DNA from: UBA2387 sp019454665
GTDB lineage: Bacteria > Armatimonadota > Fimbriimonadia > Fimbriimonadales > Fimbriimonadaceae
Length of the DNA stretch: 64,000 nucleotides
Reading direction: 5' to 3'
Assembly: GCA_045862995.1 (NCBI GenBank)
Contig: BTVX01000008.1
Location: 67,417-131,416, forward strand
The notes below the pieces were generated by a model. It was not told where the DNA came from, ran no database searches, and saw only the letters and a program-made list of their open reading frames with translations. This document shows positions 1 to 8,322 of this stretch, one piece after another (within the stretch, counting starts at the first letter, position 1; every line of letters begins with the position of its first letter). The position numbers were made by a program, and so were the translations under genes.

Positions 1-1224
1 ACTTGGGACGGGACCACATTGCGCCAGACGATTTCCAAACTTGATCCTGCGACCTCGGCTGCCGGGTTTCAGGTCGGCGAACACGTCGGCGAGTTTCGCC
101 TGACCGAGCCGAACAAGATGACCGGCCGAGGCAAGTGGAGGGTCGGTGGGCGCGAGGAGTGGCGCGACATGACGATGGAAATCCAGAACGCCACGACGAT
201 GGTCCTGAGCGGCGGCGGAGGCGTTTGGACATGGCGGCGCGTCGGCGGAGCCACCCCCACGCCCCCGACCAACGCCCAACCCATGACTGGCCTTTGGCGC
301 CGCGACGGCGACGGGCTGGAGGTCGTGGGCGTTTGGGATGGACCGGTGCTCCGCCAGACGATCGCCTTCGCCGACCCGATGACGGTCGCCGCCGGGTTCA
401 CGGTCGGGGAATCGGTCGGCGAGTTCCGGGCCGCGGGGACCAACAAGTTCACGGGCCGGGGCAAATGGCGGGTGGGAGGCCGCGAGGAGTGGCGCGACCT
501 GACCGCCGAGTTGCAGAACCCGAACACGGCGTTGCTGGTTGGAGGAGGCGGCGCATGGACTTGGCGGAAGATCACGCACGACCCCATCGAACTCGCCGGA
601 ACGTGGCGGCGCGAGAGCGACGGCAGCGAGGTCGCGTTTTCTCGTTCGGGCGAAGGCTATGCGGGGCACATCTCGAAGAACGTTCCGGCTTTGGAGGCCG
701 CCGGTTTTCGCGTCGGCGAGCAGACGTTCAGCGCCACGCGCCAGAGTGCGGCCCGATTCGTGGGCAAGATCAAGTTTCGCGGCGCGGGCGGCGAAGAGTG
801 GGTGGATGGCGCGTTCGTGATGGAGTCGGCCAACGTGATGGTGGGCTACTACCGGGGCTTCGTCGAGCGCTGGATCCGAGCCTCGGCTTCTCAACCGACC
901 ACGAGCAAGGCGCCCCTTGTCGGGTTGTGGCGGCGAGAGGGCGATGGGCTGGAGGTCAGGGCGACTTGGAACGGCGACACCTATGTCCAGCACATCGCCA
1001 AGTTGATCGGCAACATGGCGGACTTGGGGTTCAGCGTCGGGCAATCCATCGGCGAGTTCAAGCAGTCTGCCGCCGACCGCATGAGCGGGCGGGGCTTGTT
1101 CCGTCGCAGCCGGGGCGTGGACACGTGGCACGACGGCACGATCAAGGTCGAGGGGCCCGACACGATCCTCATCGAGTTCCCTGGCGTGCACCAAGGTCGG
1201 TGGCGTCGAATCGCCGAAGGGTAA
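1..1224 (+). CDS. Repeat protein of unknown function (5' partial)
   Basis: The reading frame is open from the first base (T-W-D-G-T-T-L-R-Q-T) and matches the internal repeat unit, so the gene starts upstream of the window. It has about four imperfect repeats of roughly 105 residues. Each starts with a G-[LT]-WRR-x-DG-x-EV block (near residues 91, 194 and 302 counted from the TTG at 19), then AAGF-x-VGE, then GRGKWRVGGREEWRD, and ends in a Gly/Trp stretch (GGGG-x-WTWR). The first two visible units are nearly identical in places, suggesting recent internal duplication. I do not recognise the family; the Gly/Trp/Arg-rich, beta-looking units suggest a structural or ligand-binding exported protein. 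The cyclase gene follows after 28 nt, so they may be co-transcribed. Confidence 0.7.
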   Translation, partial: TWDGTTLRQTISKLDPATSAAGFQVGEHVGEFRLTEPNKMTGRGKWRVGGREEWRDMTMEIQNATTMVLSGGGGVWTWRRVGGATPTPPTNAQPMTGLWRRDGDGLEVVGVWDGPVLRQTIAFADPMTVAAGFTVGESVGEFRAAGTNKFTGRGKWRVGGREEWRDLTAELQNPNTALLVGGGGAWTWRKITHDPIELAGTWRRESDGSEVAFSRSGEGYAGHISKNVPALEAAGFRVGEQTFSATRQSAARFVGKIKFRGAGGEEWVDGAFVMESANVMVGYYRGFVERWIRASASQPTTSKAPLVGLWRREGDGLEVRATWNGDTYVQHIAKLIGNMADLGFSVGQSIGEFKQSAADRMSGRGLFRRSRGVDTWHDGTIKVEGPDTILIEFPGVHQGRWRRIAEG

Positions 1225-1252
1225 TCGCTTCGGGCGGCGAACACCTAACGCC

Positions 1253-3067
1253 ATGCGGCGCTCGGCGACGCTGTGGACATCTAGCGCGATTGCAGCGCTC
1301 TCGGTGCTCCTGGCCGGTCTGATTCAAGCGAACCTGCCCTGGTTCGCCAACCTGGAGTTGCGCCTGTTCGATGGACTCGCCGCCCGTCATTTGCGGGTGC
1401 CCGCCGACGCTGGCCTGGCCGTCATCGGCATTGACGACGACACGTTCCCCAAGCTCGGCGTCCCCAGCGACCGTGTGCCCAGAGACCGGCACGCCGAGCT
1501 TCTGAGGAGGTTGGCGTCGGCGGGGGCGAAGGGAGCCGTATTCGACCTCTACTTCGTGGACCTTTCCGACCCCGAAGCGGATGCGGCGTTCGCGTCGGCC
1601 ATCGCGGAGAGCCCCCTACCCGTTGCGTTCCCGCTTGAGACAGAGACCTCGGCCGAGGACGCCGCGAGTCGGTCGGGGCGGCGCTGGACGTTCCGCGAGT
1701 TCGTGTACGACGTTTCGCAGGTGCCAAAGGCGCACCTCGGCATGGCGCAGGCGTTCGCGCCCGATCGGCTGGCGCGGGGCATTTACACGGTCGTGGAGAA
1801 CCGCTCCTACGATCCGCCGCAACCCCTGCCCCACATCGCGCTGCTTGGCTGGGCGATGCTCGCTGGCCGCGATCCAAGTGCGCTCGCGTTCGATGGCTCG
1901 GGTTGGCGGCTCGGGGATCTCTTCTTGCCGACGGGGCCTGACGCCGAGGTGGCCACGCGGTTCCTAGAGCCTGAAGCCGACTTCGGCTTCTGCGAGTACG
2001 CCGACGCGTTGGCGCTGGACGACGGCGCTTTTCGAGAGCGGTTCGCCGACAAGGTCGTGCTGATCGGCTATGTGAACTCTGTCGACCTGGCGCCCACGCC
2101 GCGCGGGGCGATTCCCGGAGTCCACTTCGTGGCCCAGACGGTGAACGGACTGGCCGACGCGGCGCGCAAGCCGCTCGCGACCGCTGGGCGAGAGATCGCC
2201 CTTGGTTCGGCCTTCCTGGTGGGTGCCGTCGCGGCTTGGCTGACCTCGCGCGTTCGCTTTCGGTCGGGTTGGTTGGGGTTGCTTGGGTTGGCTGTCGGGC
2301 TCGCCTTGATGCCCGACGTGTTGATGGCGGGCAAGCTGTGGTTGCCAACGCTGCTTCCTTGGTCTACCTTTGCGCTGAGCGTGTTGCTGTCGGGCGTGGT
2401 CGAGGGTGCCCGCTCGGGCAAACTGGCCGATCGGTTCGTGCCCGCCTTCTTCCGGAAGGGACGTAGGCCCGACCAGACCGAACAAGCCGCCGTTCTGTTT
2501 GTGGACGTTCGCAGCTCGACGAAGCTGGTGGCCACGGTTGGCGACGTTGCGGGGCGAGACATCCTCAATCGGACCGTGCGCCTACTTTCCGCCGTGGTCG
2601 AGGCCGAGGGCGGCGAAGTCGAGCGGACGGCTGGCGACGGGTTGATTGCCGTCTTCCGGCAGGCCGAACATGCCGACTATGCGGAGCGAACCGCGAGGTG
2701 CGTCGGCCAGATGCAACGCGCCGTTTTGTCTATCGCACAGGAGACCGAGGAGCAAATCGGGTGGAAGTTCGGCTTGTGGTTCGGGATGGAGGCTGGGCCG
2801 ATCTCGGGCCAGATTTTGCCTTCGCAGGGCAGGGACGAGTGGAGCATTTACGGCTTGACGGTGCACCTTGCGGCCCGACTCCAGGCCGAGTGCAGCCACC
2901 AGCGGGCGGCCGTGTTGCTCGGGCCGGCGATCGCCGCTCTGCTGCCCGACAGCGTGCCCCGCGCACCCGCCGAACCGTTCATCGCCAAGGGTTTCGACGA
3001 CCCTATCCAAGCGTGGGTGATGGGCAACGAAGAACACTCGGAAAACGAGCGACTCGGACCGGGTTAG
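1253..3067 (+). CDS. CHASE2 sensor adenylate/guanylate cyclase
   Basis: A membrane receptor that should turn an extracytoplasmic signal into a cyclic nucleotide. It has an N-terminal membrane anchor (about residues 6-28), a CHASE2 sensor region (about 40-300, with motifs such as LRLFDGLAARHL, GIDDDTFPKLG and ADKVVLIGYV), three hydrophobic segments at about 305-385, and a class III nucleotide cyclase domain (about 410-590). The two metal-binding Asp are visible in LFVDVRSST (D418) and AGDG (D462). Length (604 aa) and domain order fit CHASE2-cyclases. ATP versus GTP preference cannot be told by eye. It lies 18 nt before a FecR-domain gene, a partnership often seen for CHASE2 proteins. Confidence 0.88.
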   Translation: MRRSATLWTSSAIAALSVLLAGLIQANLPWFANLELRLFDGLAARHLRVPADAGLAVIGIDDDTFPKLGVPSDRVPRDRHAELLRRLASAGAKGAVFDLYFVDLSDPEADAAFASAIAESPLPVAFPLETETSAEDAASRSGRRWTFREFVYDVSQVPKAHLGMAQAFAPDRLARGIYTVVENRSYDPPQPLPHIALLGWAMLAGRDPSALAFDGSGWRLGDLFLPTGPDAEVATRFLEPEADFGFCEYADALALDDGAFRERFADKVVLIGYVNSVDLAPTPRGAIPGVHFVAQTVNGLADAARKPLATAGREIALGSAFLVGAVAAWLTSRVRFRSGWLGLLGLAVGLALMPDVLMAGKLWLPTLLPWSTFALSVLLSGVVEGARSGKLADRFVPAFFRKGRRPDQTEQAAVLFVDVRSSTKLVATVGDVAGRDILNRTVRLLSAVVEAEGGEVERTAGDGLIAVFRQAEHADYAERTARCVGQMQRAVLSIAQETEEQIGWKFGLWFGMEAGPISGQILPSQGRDEWSIYGLTVHLAARLQAECSHQRAAVLLGPAIAALLPDSVPRAPAEPFIAKGFDDPIQAWVMGNEEHSENERLGPG

Positions 3068-3073
3068 CGGCTC

Positions 3074-3079
3074 TATAAT
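3074..3079 (+). promoter_or_regulatory. -10 box TATAAT for the FecR gene
   Basis: A perfect TATAAT is followed by only six bases (aagcga) before the ATG at 3086, so transcription should start at or next to the start codon. There is no Shine-Dalgarno and no obvious -35 match. One of several such sites in the window. Confidence 0.6.
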
Positions 3080-3085
3080 AAGCGA

Positions 3086-6055
3086 ATGTTTGGCCGTGCG
3101 TCCTTGGCACTATTGATGCTCGCCGCTTCGTTCGCGGTTCAGGCGCAAACGCGCAACCGACCGCCGGCAACACCGCCTCCGGCTCAGACCACGACGGTTC
3201 TACCGGTCAACCGCGTGTCGCTGTTCCCCAACGGTTCCCGCCTTGTTCGCGAGGCCAAGCCGCTCGAAGGCGTGCGGCGCAACACCGCGCTCAAGGTCAA
3301 GGACGAGCTCTCTGCCGCCGCCAACGCCGTCGAGTACATCGTGGCCAACACCGAGACCGTTCGCTTGCGCCCCCGGTCGCGTGCGGTGCTCGACAGTCTG
3401 CCGCCCGAAACCCCCAGCCCCAACGCCGAAGCCCTGACCAGAATCAAGGTTCAGGAAGGCACGATGCTCGTCCGGGGGAGCCATGCCTTTCGCGGCGCCG
3501 GACGGTTCGTGGTCGAGACGCCCATGGGGATCGGGACGGCGGCTCGGGGGACCAGTTTTGCGGTGACTTACTCCGACCATGGCGCGGACATTTTGGTCGC
3601 CGAGGGCGAGGTGGACATCACGTCGGCGACCGACCCATCGCAGCGGTTGATCGTGCGGCACGGGCAAAAGGCGTTCGTCGGGAGTTCGATCAACGAGCCG
3701 TTCCCGACGTCTCCCGTGGCTCTCGGTCCGGCGGACTTTGCCCTCTTCGTCGAGCTGCTCTCGCTGCCGGGATCGGCCAACGGAGGCGACCTGCAGAACG
3801 ACATCGCCAACGCCGACATCAGCGAGATCTTCACCAAGCGCTGGGACCCCAACGGCCGGTGGGCCGCCAACGGACCGCCGGCACCCGACACTTACGACGA
3901 CGCCTGGGAGCCCGAACTCCGCAACATCGTGCGGTTCGACCGGCCTGTGGGGACTGCGGCGGATGCCCGGTTCGATGGGTTTGCCGTGGTCAATCAGGAG
4001 GGTGTGCGGCGCGCCTTGGGCGAGGGCTTCCACCTGCAGGCGCTGTCGCCCGATGGCAAGACGATCTACGCCACCAGTCTGGAGAAGGGCCTCTGGGCGT
4101 TCGACTTCGACGGCAAGGCCGAGCCGCGCCAGATCAGCCCGAAGCCGCTCGTCGAGCTCGACATCTCGCCGGACGGGACGCGTTTGGTGGCCTGTGTCGG
4201 CTTCAAGCTCGTCGAGGGCCGCCCGCGCGCGTTGCGCGACCACTGGGTCGTCTTGGAGATCGCCACGGGCAAAGAGCGAACGCTCGAACAAGCAGAACCG
4301 CTCCGTGAGGAGAGGTTCGACCAATCGTACGATTGGTACCTGCGCGGACGCATGGTCGGCGCGTGGTTCGAGGAGGGCAAGCGCCTGATCGCCCATCGCG
4401 GCGAAGACCGAAACGCCGTGTTCATCGCGGGCGACGGCGAGACCCCGAGGGTCGTCCTTCGCGGGCGGGGTTACATTGCGCCGATGGGCGGGCAGTGGAT
4501 CTATTCGCCGGGGTTCGAGAACGAGACGCGGCGCGAGGTCACCGTGGTTCGGGTGTCGGACGGCCGCTCGTGGACGTTCGAGGTCGCCAAGCCGGTCGAG
4601 AACTCGGCCAACGCGTGGACCCTCGGCGACCGGACGATCCAGGTCAGCCTCACGCATCAGATTCGGTTGGGCGCGAACCCCGAACTCGTGGAAGCCGCTC
4701 GCCGACCCGAGGACACCTACCCGCAGATCCCGGGGGCGGTGTCGCCCGACGGGCGGTTCATCGCCTACGTCGAAGCGCTCACGGACCGTCTGATCGTGGC
4801 CGACGCCAAGACGCCGACCCGCCTCTTCGACACCGGGATCGCCTTGCCCGCCGACGTCCGGCTCACGTGGTTGCCCGTTGGCGACACGATCGCCTACCGT
4901 CGTACCCAGCCCGACTACCACGACATGTACGCCGACGAGGAGGAACGCAAGACGCCCAAGCCGATGCGTTTGGTCGCTGGCGAAGTCGAGTTGGGGGCCA
5001 TCAAAATGCCCGCCGCGCTCAAGAAGCCGGACGGCACGAGCGACTTCACCGCCAACCCCCGGCCGGACGTCGCCACGTTGATCGGCACGCCGAGCCAAGC
5101 CCTTGACCTCAAGGCCCAGGACAGCAACGGGCGCGTGACGGGAACGCTCAAGGGCGGCCCGGCAATGGAAGCGGTCTTCTGGGATCGCGCCACGGGTGTC
5201 ACCACGCTGATCCGACCCGGCTCGGATTTCACGGCTGGCATCGACGTCTCGGACGCGGGCCTCGTCGGCAACTCGTCGCAGGGCGCGTTCTTCTGGTCGC
5301 CCCAGAGCGGCTTTGTGGATTTGGGCGGCGAGCTGCGGTTGAACGCCCTGGGCAAGCTGACGGTTGGCTTCACACGCACTCGCGAGAACGGCGTGACGCA
5401 GGCCTTCGCTTATGACACCGCCGCCTGCACTTTCCGGCCGCTCGACCGGACCGAGAGAGAGTCGGAAGTGCTCATGGTGAGCCGAGACGACAGCGTCTTG
5501 GTACGCGTTCGGGATGGCAACCGCTCGAGGTTCTACGTTCACGGCTGGGATGGAACGATGCGCGAGGTGGTCCTGCCTGGCCGGCTGGTGCAAGAAGATG
5601 GCAAAGACGGCTTCTACGAGATGTTCTTGTCCACCGATGGCAAGGTGTTCGGGCGCGCCGATTTCCAGGGGTTGGGTTGGAAGGTCTTCGAGAGCGACCG
5701 CAATGGCCGGACCTTCCTCTACGAGCGGGGCCTCGACGGTGACGGCGGCTCGTCCTTCTCGCTCATTTCGATTGCCGGGACATGGAACGGCAAGCTGGTG
5801 GTCGTCGGCTCGCTCAGCGATTCGGAGGGCGGCTTCACGGGGTTCACGCCCGCCTATCTCTCGCGGGAAGGCGTCGAGCCGTTCTCGGCGAAGCTGGACT
5901 TCTCGTTGTTTACGCTGTTCACCGCGTACGAGGTCTCGCCGCTGGGTCAACTCGTTTGCGTCGGGCACAAGAAGAACAGTCTGGACACCATCAGCTTCCT
6001 CGTTGATTTGGCCAGATTCGACGCGTTGCCCGGCGGGAGGATCATCAGGAACTAA
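3086..6055 (+). CDS. Secreted FecR-domain protein with propeller-like C-terminal region
   Basis: A 989-residue exported protein. A signal peptide (about 1-21, ending VQAQ) is followed by a Pro-rich linker and a FecR domain (about 45-205: LFPNGSRLVREAKPL, then VVETPMGIGTAARGTSFAV and ILVAEGEVDI). The rest resembles WD40/TolB-type blades (for example LSPDGKTIYATS, LDISPDGTRLVA) and, near residues 670-790, HAF-like units (VTTLIRPGSDF..GIDVSDAGLVG). FecR domains sense or anchor cell-surface polymers; here the domain is fused to a large extracellular propeller rather than to a TonB regulatory system. The C-terminal stop overlaps the stop of the convergent reductase gene. Ligand unknown. Confidence 0.82.
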   Translation: MFGRASLALLMLAASFAVQAQTRNRPPATPPPAQTTTVLPVNRVSLFPNGSRLVREAKPLEGVRRNTALKVKDELSAAANAVEYIVANTETVRLRPRSRAVLDSLPPETPSPNAEALTRIKVQEGTMLVRGSHAFRGAGRFVVETPMGIGTAARGTSFAVTYSDHGADILVAEGEVDITSATDPSQRLIVRHGQKAFVGSSINEPFPTSPVALGPADFALFVELLSLPGSANGGDLQNDIANADISEIFTKRWDPNGRWAANGPPAPDTYDDAWEPELRNIVRFDRPVGTAADARFDGFAVVNQEGVRRALGEGFHLQALSPDGKTIYATSLEKGLWAFDFDGKAEPRQISPKPLVELDISPDGTRLVACVGFKLVEGRPRALRDHWVVLEIATGKERTLEQAEPLREERFDQSYDWYLRGRMVGAWFEEGKRLIAHRGEDRNAVFIAGDGETPRVVLRGRGYIAPMGGQWIYSPGFENETRREVTVVRVSDGRSWTFEVAKPVENSANAWTLGDRTIQVSLTHQIRLGANPELVEAARRPEDTYPQIPGAVSPDGRFIAYVEALTDRLIVADAKTPTRLFDTGIALPADVRLTWLPVGDTIAYRRTQPDYHDMYADEEERKTPKPMRLVAGEVELGAIKMPAALKKPDGTSDFTANPRPDVATLIGTPSQALDLKAQDSNGRVTGTLKGGPAMEAVFWDRATGVTTLIRPGSDFTAGIDVSDAGLVGNSSQGAFFWSPQSGFVDLGGELRLNALGKLTVGFTRTRENGVTQAFAYDTAACTFRPLDRTERESEVLMVSRDDSVLVRVRDGNRSRFYVHGWDGTMREVVLPGRLVQEDGKDGFYEMFLSTDGKVFGRADFQGLGWKVFESDRNGRTFLYERGLDGDGGSSFSLISIAGTWNGKLVVVGSLSDSEGGFTGFTPAYLSREGVEPFSAKLDFSLFTLFTAYEVSPLGQLVCVGHKKNSLDTISFLVDLARFDALPGGRIIRN

Positions 6056-6729
6056 GCGCGGCGGTAGCGGAGGAAAACTTCATCGCCGACGGGCTGGCAC
6101 GAGACAAGTTCGAAACGCTTGACCTCGGTTCGGGCGAGGGGTGCGCCGCCCGCCATCGTGGGGAGGTTCGCGCCCAGCTTGACCTTGGGCGCGAGGGTCA
6201 GGAACACCTCGTCCATCAGGTCGTGGCGCAGCAACTCGGCGTTCAGTTCCGCGCCGCCCTCGCACAGGAGGACGCGGATGCCGAAGTCGTTGCGAAGGGT
6301 GGCTAGGAAGCCCAGCCAAGAGGGCTTGTCGCTCAAGTCCGCTCGAATCACGCGAACGCCTGCGGCCAGGTCGGGCAGGGGCGCATCGGGATGGGCCACC
6401 ACGATGGCCTTCCCCGGCGCATCGGTGAAGAAACGCACGGTGGGATCGAAACGCCCGGTCTTCGTGGCGACGAGGCGCACCTTGTCGGCGGCGTACCAGA
6501 GCTTGGGCGTCGCCCGCAACGTTCCGGCCCCAATGAGCACGGCGTCGGCCTTCGATTCCAGCACGCGCATCGTGGCGTGGTCGAGCGGCGAACCCAGGTC
6601 CACCACGGGCTCGTCCACCTCGCCCGTGACGATCTTGCCGTCGATCGTCGCGGCCGTGTTGTTGAAGACGTAGGGCCGGTTGGGCGGCGGCTCGGGGAAC
6701 GCGACGTCCTGGTACAGGCCTTCGATCAA
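6052..6729 (-). CDS. RibD C-terminal-like (dihydrofolate-reductase fold) reductase
   Basis: A 225-residue protein matching the RibD_C/pyrimidine reductase family, which reduces a ribosylamino-pyrimidine with NADPH in riboflavin synthesis; stand-alone members often have other or unknown substrates. Family landmarks are NNTAATIDGKIV near the N-terminus, ADAVLIGAGTLRATP, the nucleotide-binding stretch VLLCEGGAELNAELL, and DEVFLTLAPKV. No deaminase domain is attached. The start chosen is TTG at 6729, whose bases overlap the TGA of the upstream DsbA-like gene (TTGA), a typical coupling overlap; the reading frame upstream is only a shadow of that gene. Confidence 0.8.
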   Translation of the reverse strand: MIEGLYQDVAFPEPPPNRPYVFNNTAATIDGKIVTGEVDEPVVDLGSPLDHATMRVLESKADAVLIGAGTLRATPKLWYAADKVRLVATKTGRFDPTVRFFTDAPGKAIVVAHPDAPLPDLAAGVRVIRADLSDKPSWLGFLATLRNDFGIRVLLCEGGAELNAELLRHDLMDEVFLTLAPKVKLGANLPTMAGGAPLARTEVKRFELVSCQPVGDEVFLRYRRA

Positions 6730-7316
6730 CCCACCACCTCGCGCAGGGCGCGGCGCAGCACGCGATAGGGCTGTTCGGCGTAGCGCCGCCCACCAATCCA
6801 GAACGTGGGCACGTTCCAAACGCCCGAGGCGTAGGCGGGCTCGTCGAACAAGACGATGCGCTCGGCGTATGCGAGGGCTTGGATGGGGTCGAAGGGGGTC
6901 CCGAGGATCGGTTCGACCACCCGCTGAACGACCTCCGGTTCCCCGATGGGTTCGCCCTCCATCCACAGCGCATTGTAAAGCGCGGTCACGACAGCATCGG
7001 CGCACCCGACATCCTTGGCCGCTTCGACCGCGCAATGGGCGAGGCGGGTCCGAAGGTTGCCATCGTGCGGGAACGGGGGGAAATCGAGGTCTTCGGCGGC
7101 GTAGGCGAGTTCGAGGCGCGTGGGTTTGCCGGGCCTTTCGCCGTCTGGAGGCGATCCCGGAGTAAAGTCGTTCAGCGCCATCGGCTCGGGATACAACTCG
7201 TACCCACGCCATTCGATGACGATGTCGAACTCTTCACGCATGCGCCGAATCTGCGACATCGCGATCCAGCACCACGGGCAACTGAAGTCGTGCGCCACGG
7301 GCACCACCAAGCTCAT
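6726..7316 (-). CDS. DsbA/FrnE-family thioredoxin-fold oxidoreductase
   Basis: A 196-residue cytoplasmic DsbA-like protein of the FrnE type. The active site CPWC is at residues 13-16 (HDFSCPWCW), directly at the N-terminus as in FrnE relatives, with no signal peptide. The C-terminal part has the cis-Pro loop region VWNVPTFWIGGRRY typical of the thioredoxin half. It is translationally coupled to the RibD-like reductase downstream. The ATG at 7316 was chosen because it sits just before the conserved first strand; longer in-frame starts exist at 7352 and 7334. Its ATG overlaps the ATG of the gene on the other strand. Substrate unknown. Confidence 0.85.
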   Translation of the reverse strand: MSLVVPVAHDFSCPWCWIAMSQIRRMREEFDIVIEWRGYELYPEPMALNDFTPGSPPDGERPGKPTRLELAYAAEDLDFPPFPHDGNLRTRLAHCAVEAAKDVGCADAVVTALYNALWMEGEPIGEPEVVQRVVEPILGTPFDPIQALAYAERIVLFDEPAYASGVWNVPTFWIGGRRYAEQPYRVLRRALREVVG

Positions 7317-7665
7317 GGGGCCATTGTGGGCCATCGCCCTCGCCGCGTGCATCGGGTGCGCTCAGCCCGACATCACAGGCAAGTGGACCGGCCCGCTGCC
7401 CTTGCAGGGCGGCGCGGACTGCCAACTCAAGCTCTTCCGCGACGGGCGCTTCGAGTTCGGCTGCTCGGGTCAGGATGCCCCATGGGGCGAGGGACAATGG
7501 ACGCGAGAGGGCGGCCGTTTGCGGCTCGGCTACACCGTGTACATCGTCGGCGAGCGGCGACTGCCCGATGTCCCCGTGCCGACGACGGTCGAGTATGTGT
7601 CTCGGGGCAACCGCATGGACGTGCGCTGGGCGGGCGGCTCGGGCGAATGGGTGCGGTCGCTCTAG
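7315..7665 (+). CDS. Small putative lipoprotein
   Basis: A 116-residue protein with a short hydrophobic N-terminus and a likely lipobox (IALAAC, Cys12, or Cys15) but almost no positive n-region, so export is likely but not certain. The mature part (GKWTG..., CQLKLFRDGRFEFGCSG, WGEGQWTREGGRLRLGY) has the rhythm of a small lipocalin-like beta barrel of the type that reports how far a response falls below a maximum; this is inference. No family recognised. Its ATG (7315-7317) overlaps the divergent DsbA-like ATG, and its stop overlaps the stop of the convergent DUF3365 gene. Confidence 0.6.
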   Translation: MGPLWAIALAACIGCAQPDITGKWTGPLPLQGGADCQLKLFRDGRFEFGCSGQDAPWGEGQWTREGGRLRLGYTVYIVGERRLPDVPVPTTVEYVSRGNRMDVRWAGGSGEWVRSL

Positions 7666-8249
7666 CGGCGCGTCCCGTAGACCATCACGGCCACCGGGTC
7701 GCCGACCTTCATTCCCGCATGACACTTGAGGCATTCGGGCTTGGAGAGGAACACGCCACGCGCCTCAAGCATCCACGTGTCGACCTTCCGTTGCAGGGTA
7801 CTTCCCTTGCGGATAGGCTCCAAGGCCAACTTGGCAAACTTCAGGTGGTTATCGGGGTTGATGCCTTTGATGTTCATCGAGGTCGAGTTGACGGCCTCCG
7901 GCCCAAAGCGTTTGGCCAGAGTTTCGGCGGACAGGGGCTTTCCGCCATTGCCGTAGACCGTGGCAAAGTACTCGACGCCATTGGCTTTGGCTTCTTCCGC
8001 GGCTTTGCGCGAGAGCGCCGTCCAATCGAGGTAGTGCTGGCCCACGACCGGAGTGCCACGGATGCGGCTGACTCCGAACCGGGCGGGTTGCCAGCGTCGA
8101 ACCGCCTTCCCGTTCTGCTCCACCTCGACCCACTTCCCTTCGGTCAGGCTCAGGTCTTGGAACACGCCGTCGTAGTAGGCGTGCAGAAGATCGGTCACGG
8201 TCGGCTCCTGCGCGGGAGCCAGGGCGAGGGCGATCGCGAGGATGAGCAT
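7662..8249 (-). CDS. DUF3365/Tll0287-like heme-type exported protein
   Basis: A 195-residue protein with a short signal peptide (1-13, ALAPAQ). The fold is that of DUF3365 (Tll0287-like) domains: WQPARFGVSRIRGTP, Y-F-ATVYGNG and, near the C-terminus, a single heme-binding CxxCH motif (ECLKCHAG, C173/C176/H177). Such domains occur as periplasmic c-type heme sensors or redox proteins, often linked to signalling proteins; here the domain stands alone. It overlaps the stop codon of the facing lipoprotein gene by 4 nt. The redox partner is not evident from neighbours. Confidence 0.78.
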   Translation of the reverse strand: MLILAIALALAPAQEPTVTDLLHAYYDGVFQDLSLTEGKWVEVEQNGKAVRRWQPARFGVSRIRGTPVVGQHYLDWTALSRKAAEEAKANGVEYFATVYGNGGKPLSAETLAKRFGPEAVNSTSMNIKGINPDNHLKFAKLALEPIRKGSTLQRKVDTWMLEARGVFLSKPECLKCHAGMKVGDPVAVMVYGTRR

Positions 8250-8262
8250 GATCCGCTTGAAC

Positions 8263-8275
8263 GCCCCGACGGGGC
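8263..8275 (-). terminator. Short GC hairpin between two minus-strand genes
   Basis: GCCCC-gtc-GGGGC (read on the minus strand) lies in the 73-nt gap after the sugar-binding protein gene and before the DUF3365 gene. The tail (GTTC) is only weakly T-rich, so it may be a terminator or a 5'-leader hairpin. Confidence 0.35.
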
Positions 8276-8322
8276 ATCGAGTTCAGTGGGTGGTGCCGCG
8301 AATCGGAGCGTCCCGACCGGGC

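Noticed and set aside
3200..5968. Very long minus-strand open frame (over 900 codons) opposite the FecR gene
   Set aside because: Composition is Arg/His/Pro-rich as expected for antisense of a high-GC gene; no domain and no start signal. The plus-strand frame has a signal peptide, FecR domain and promoter.
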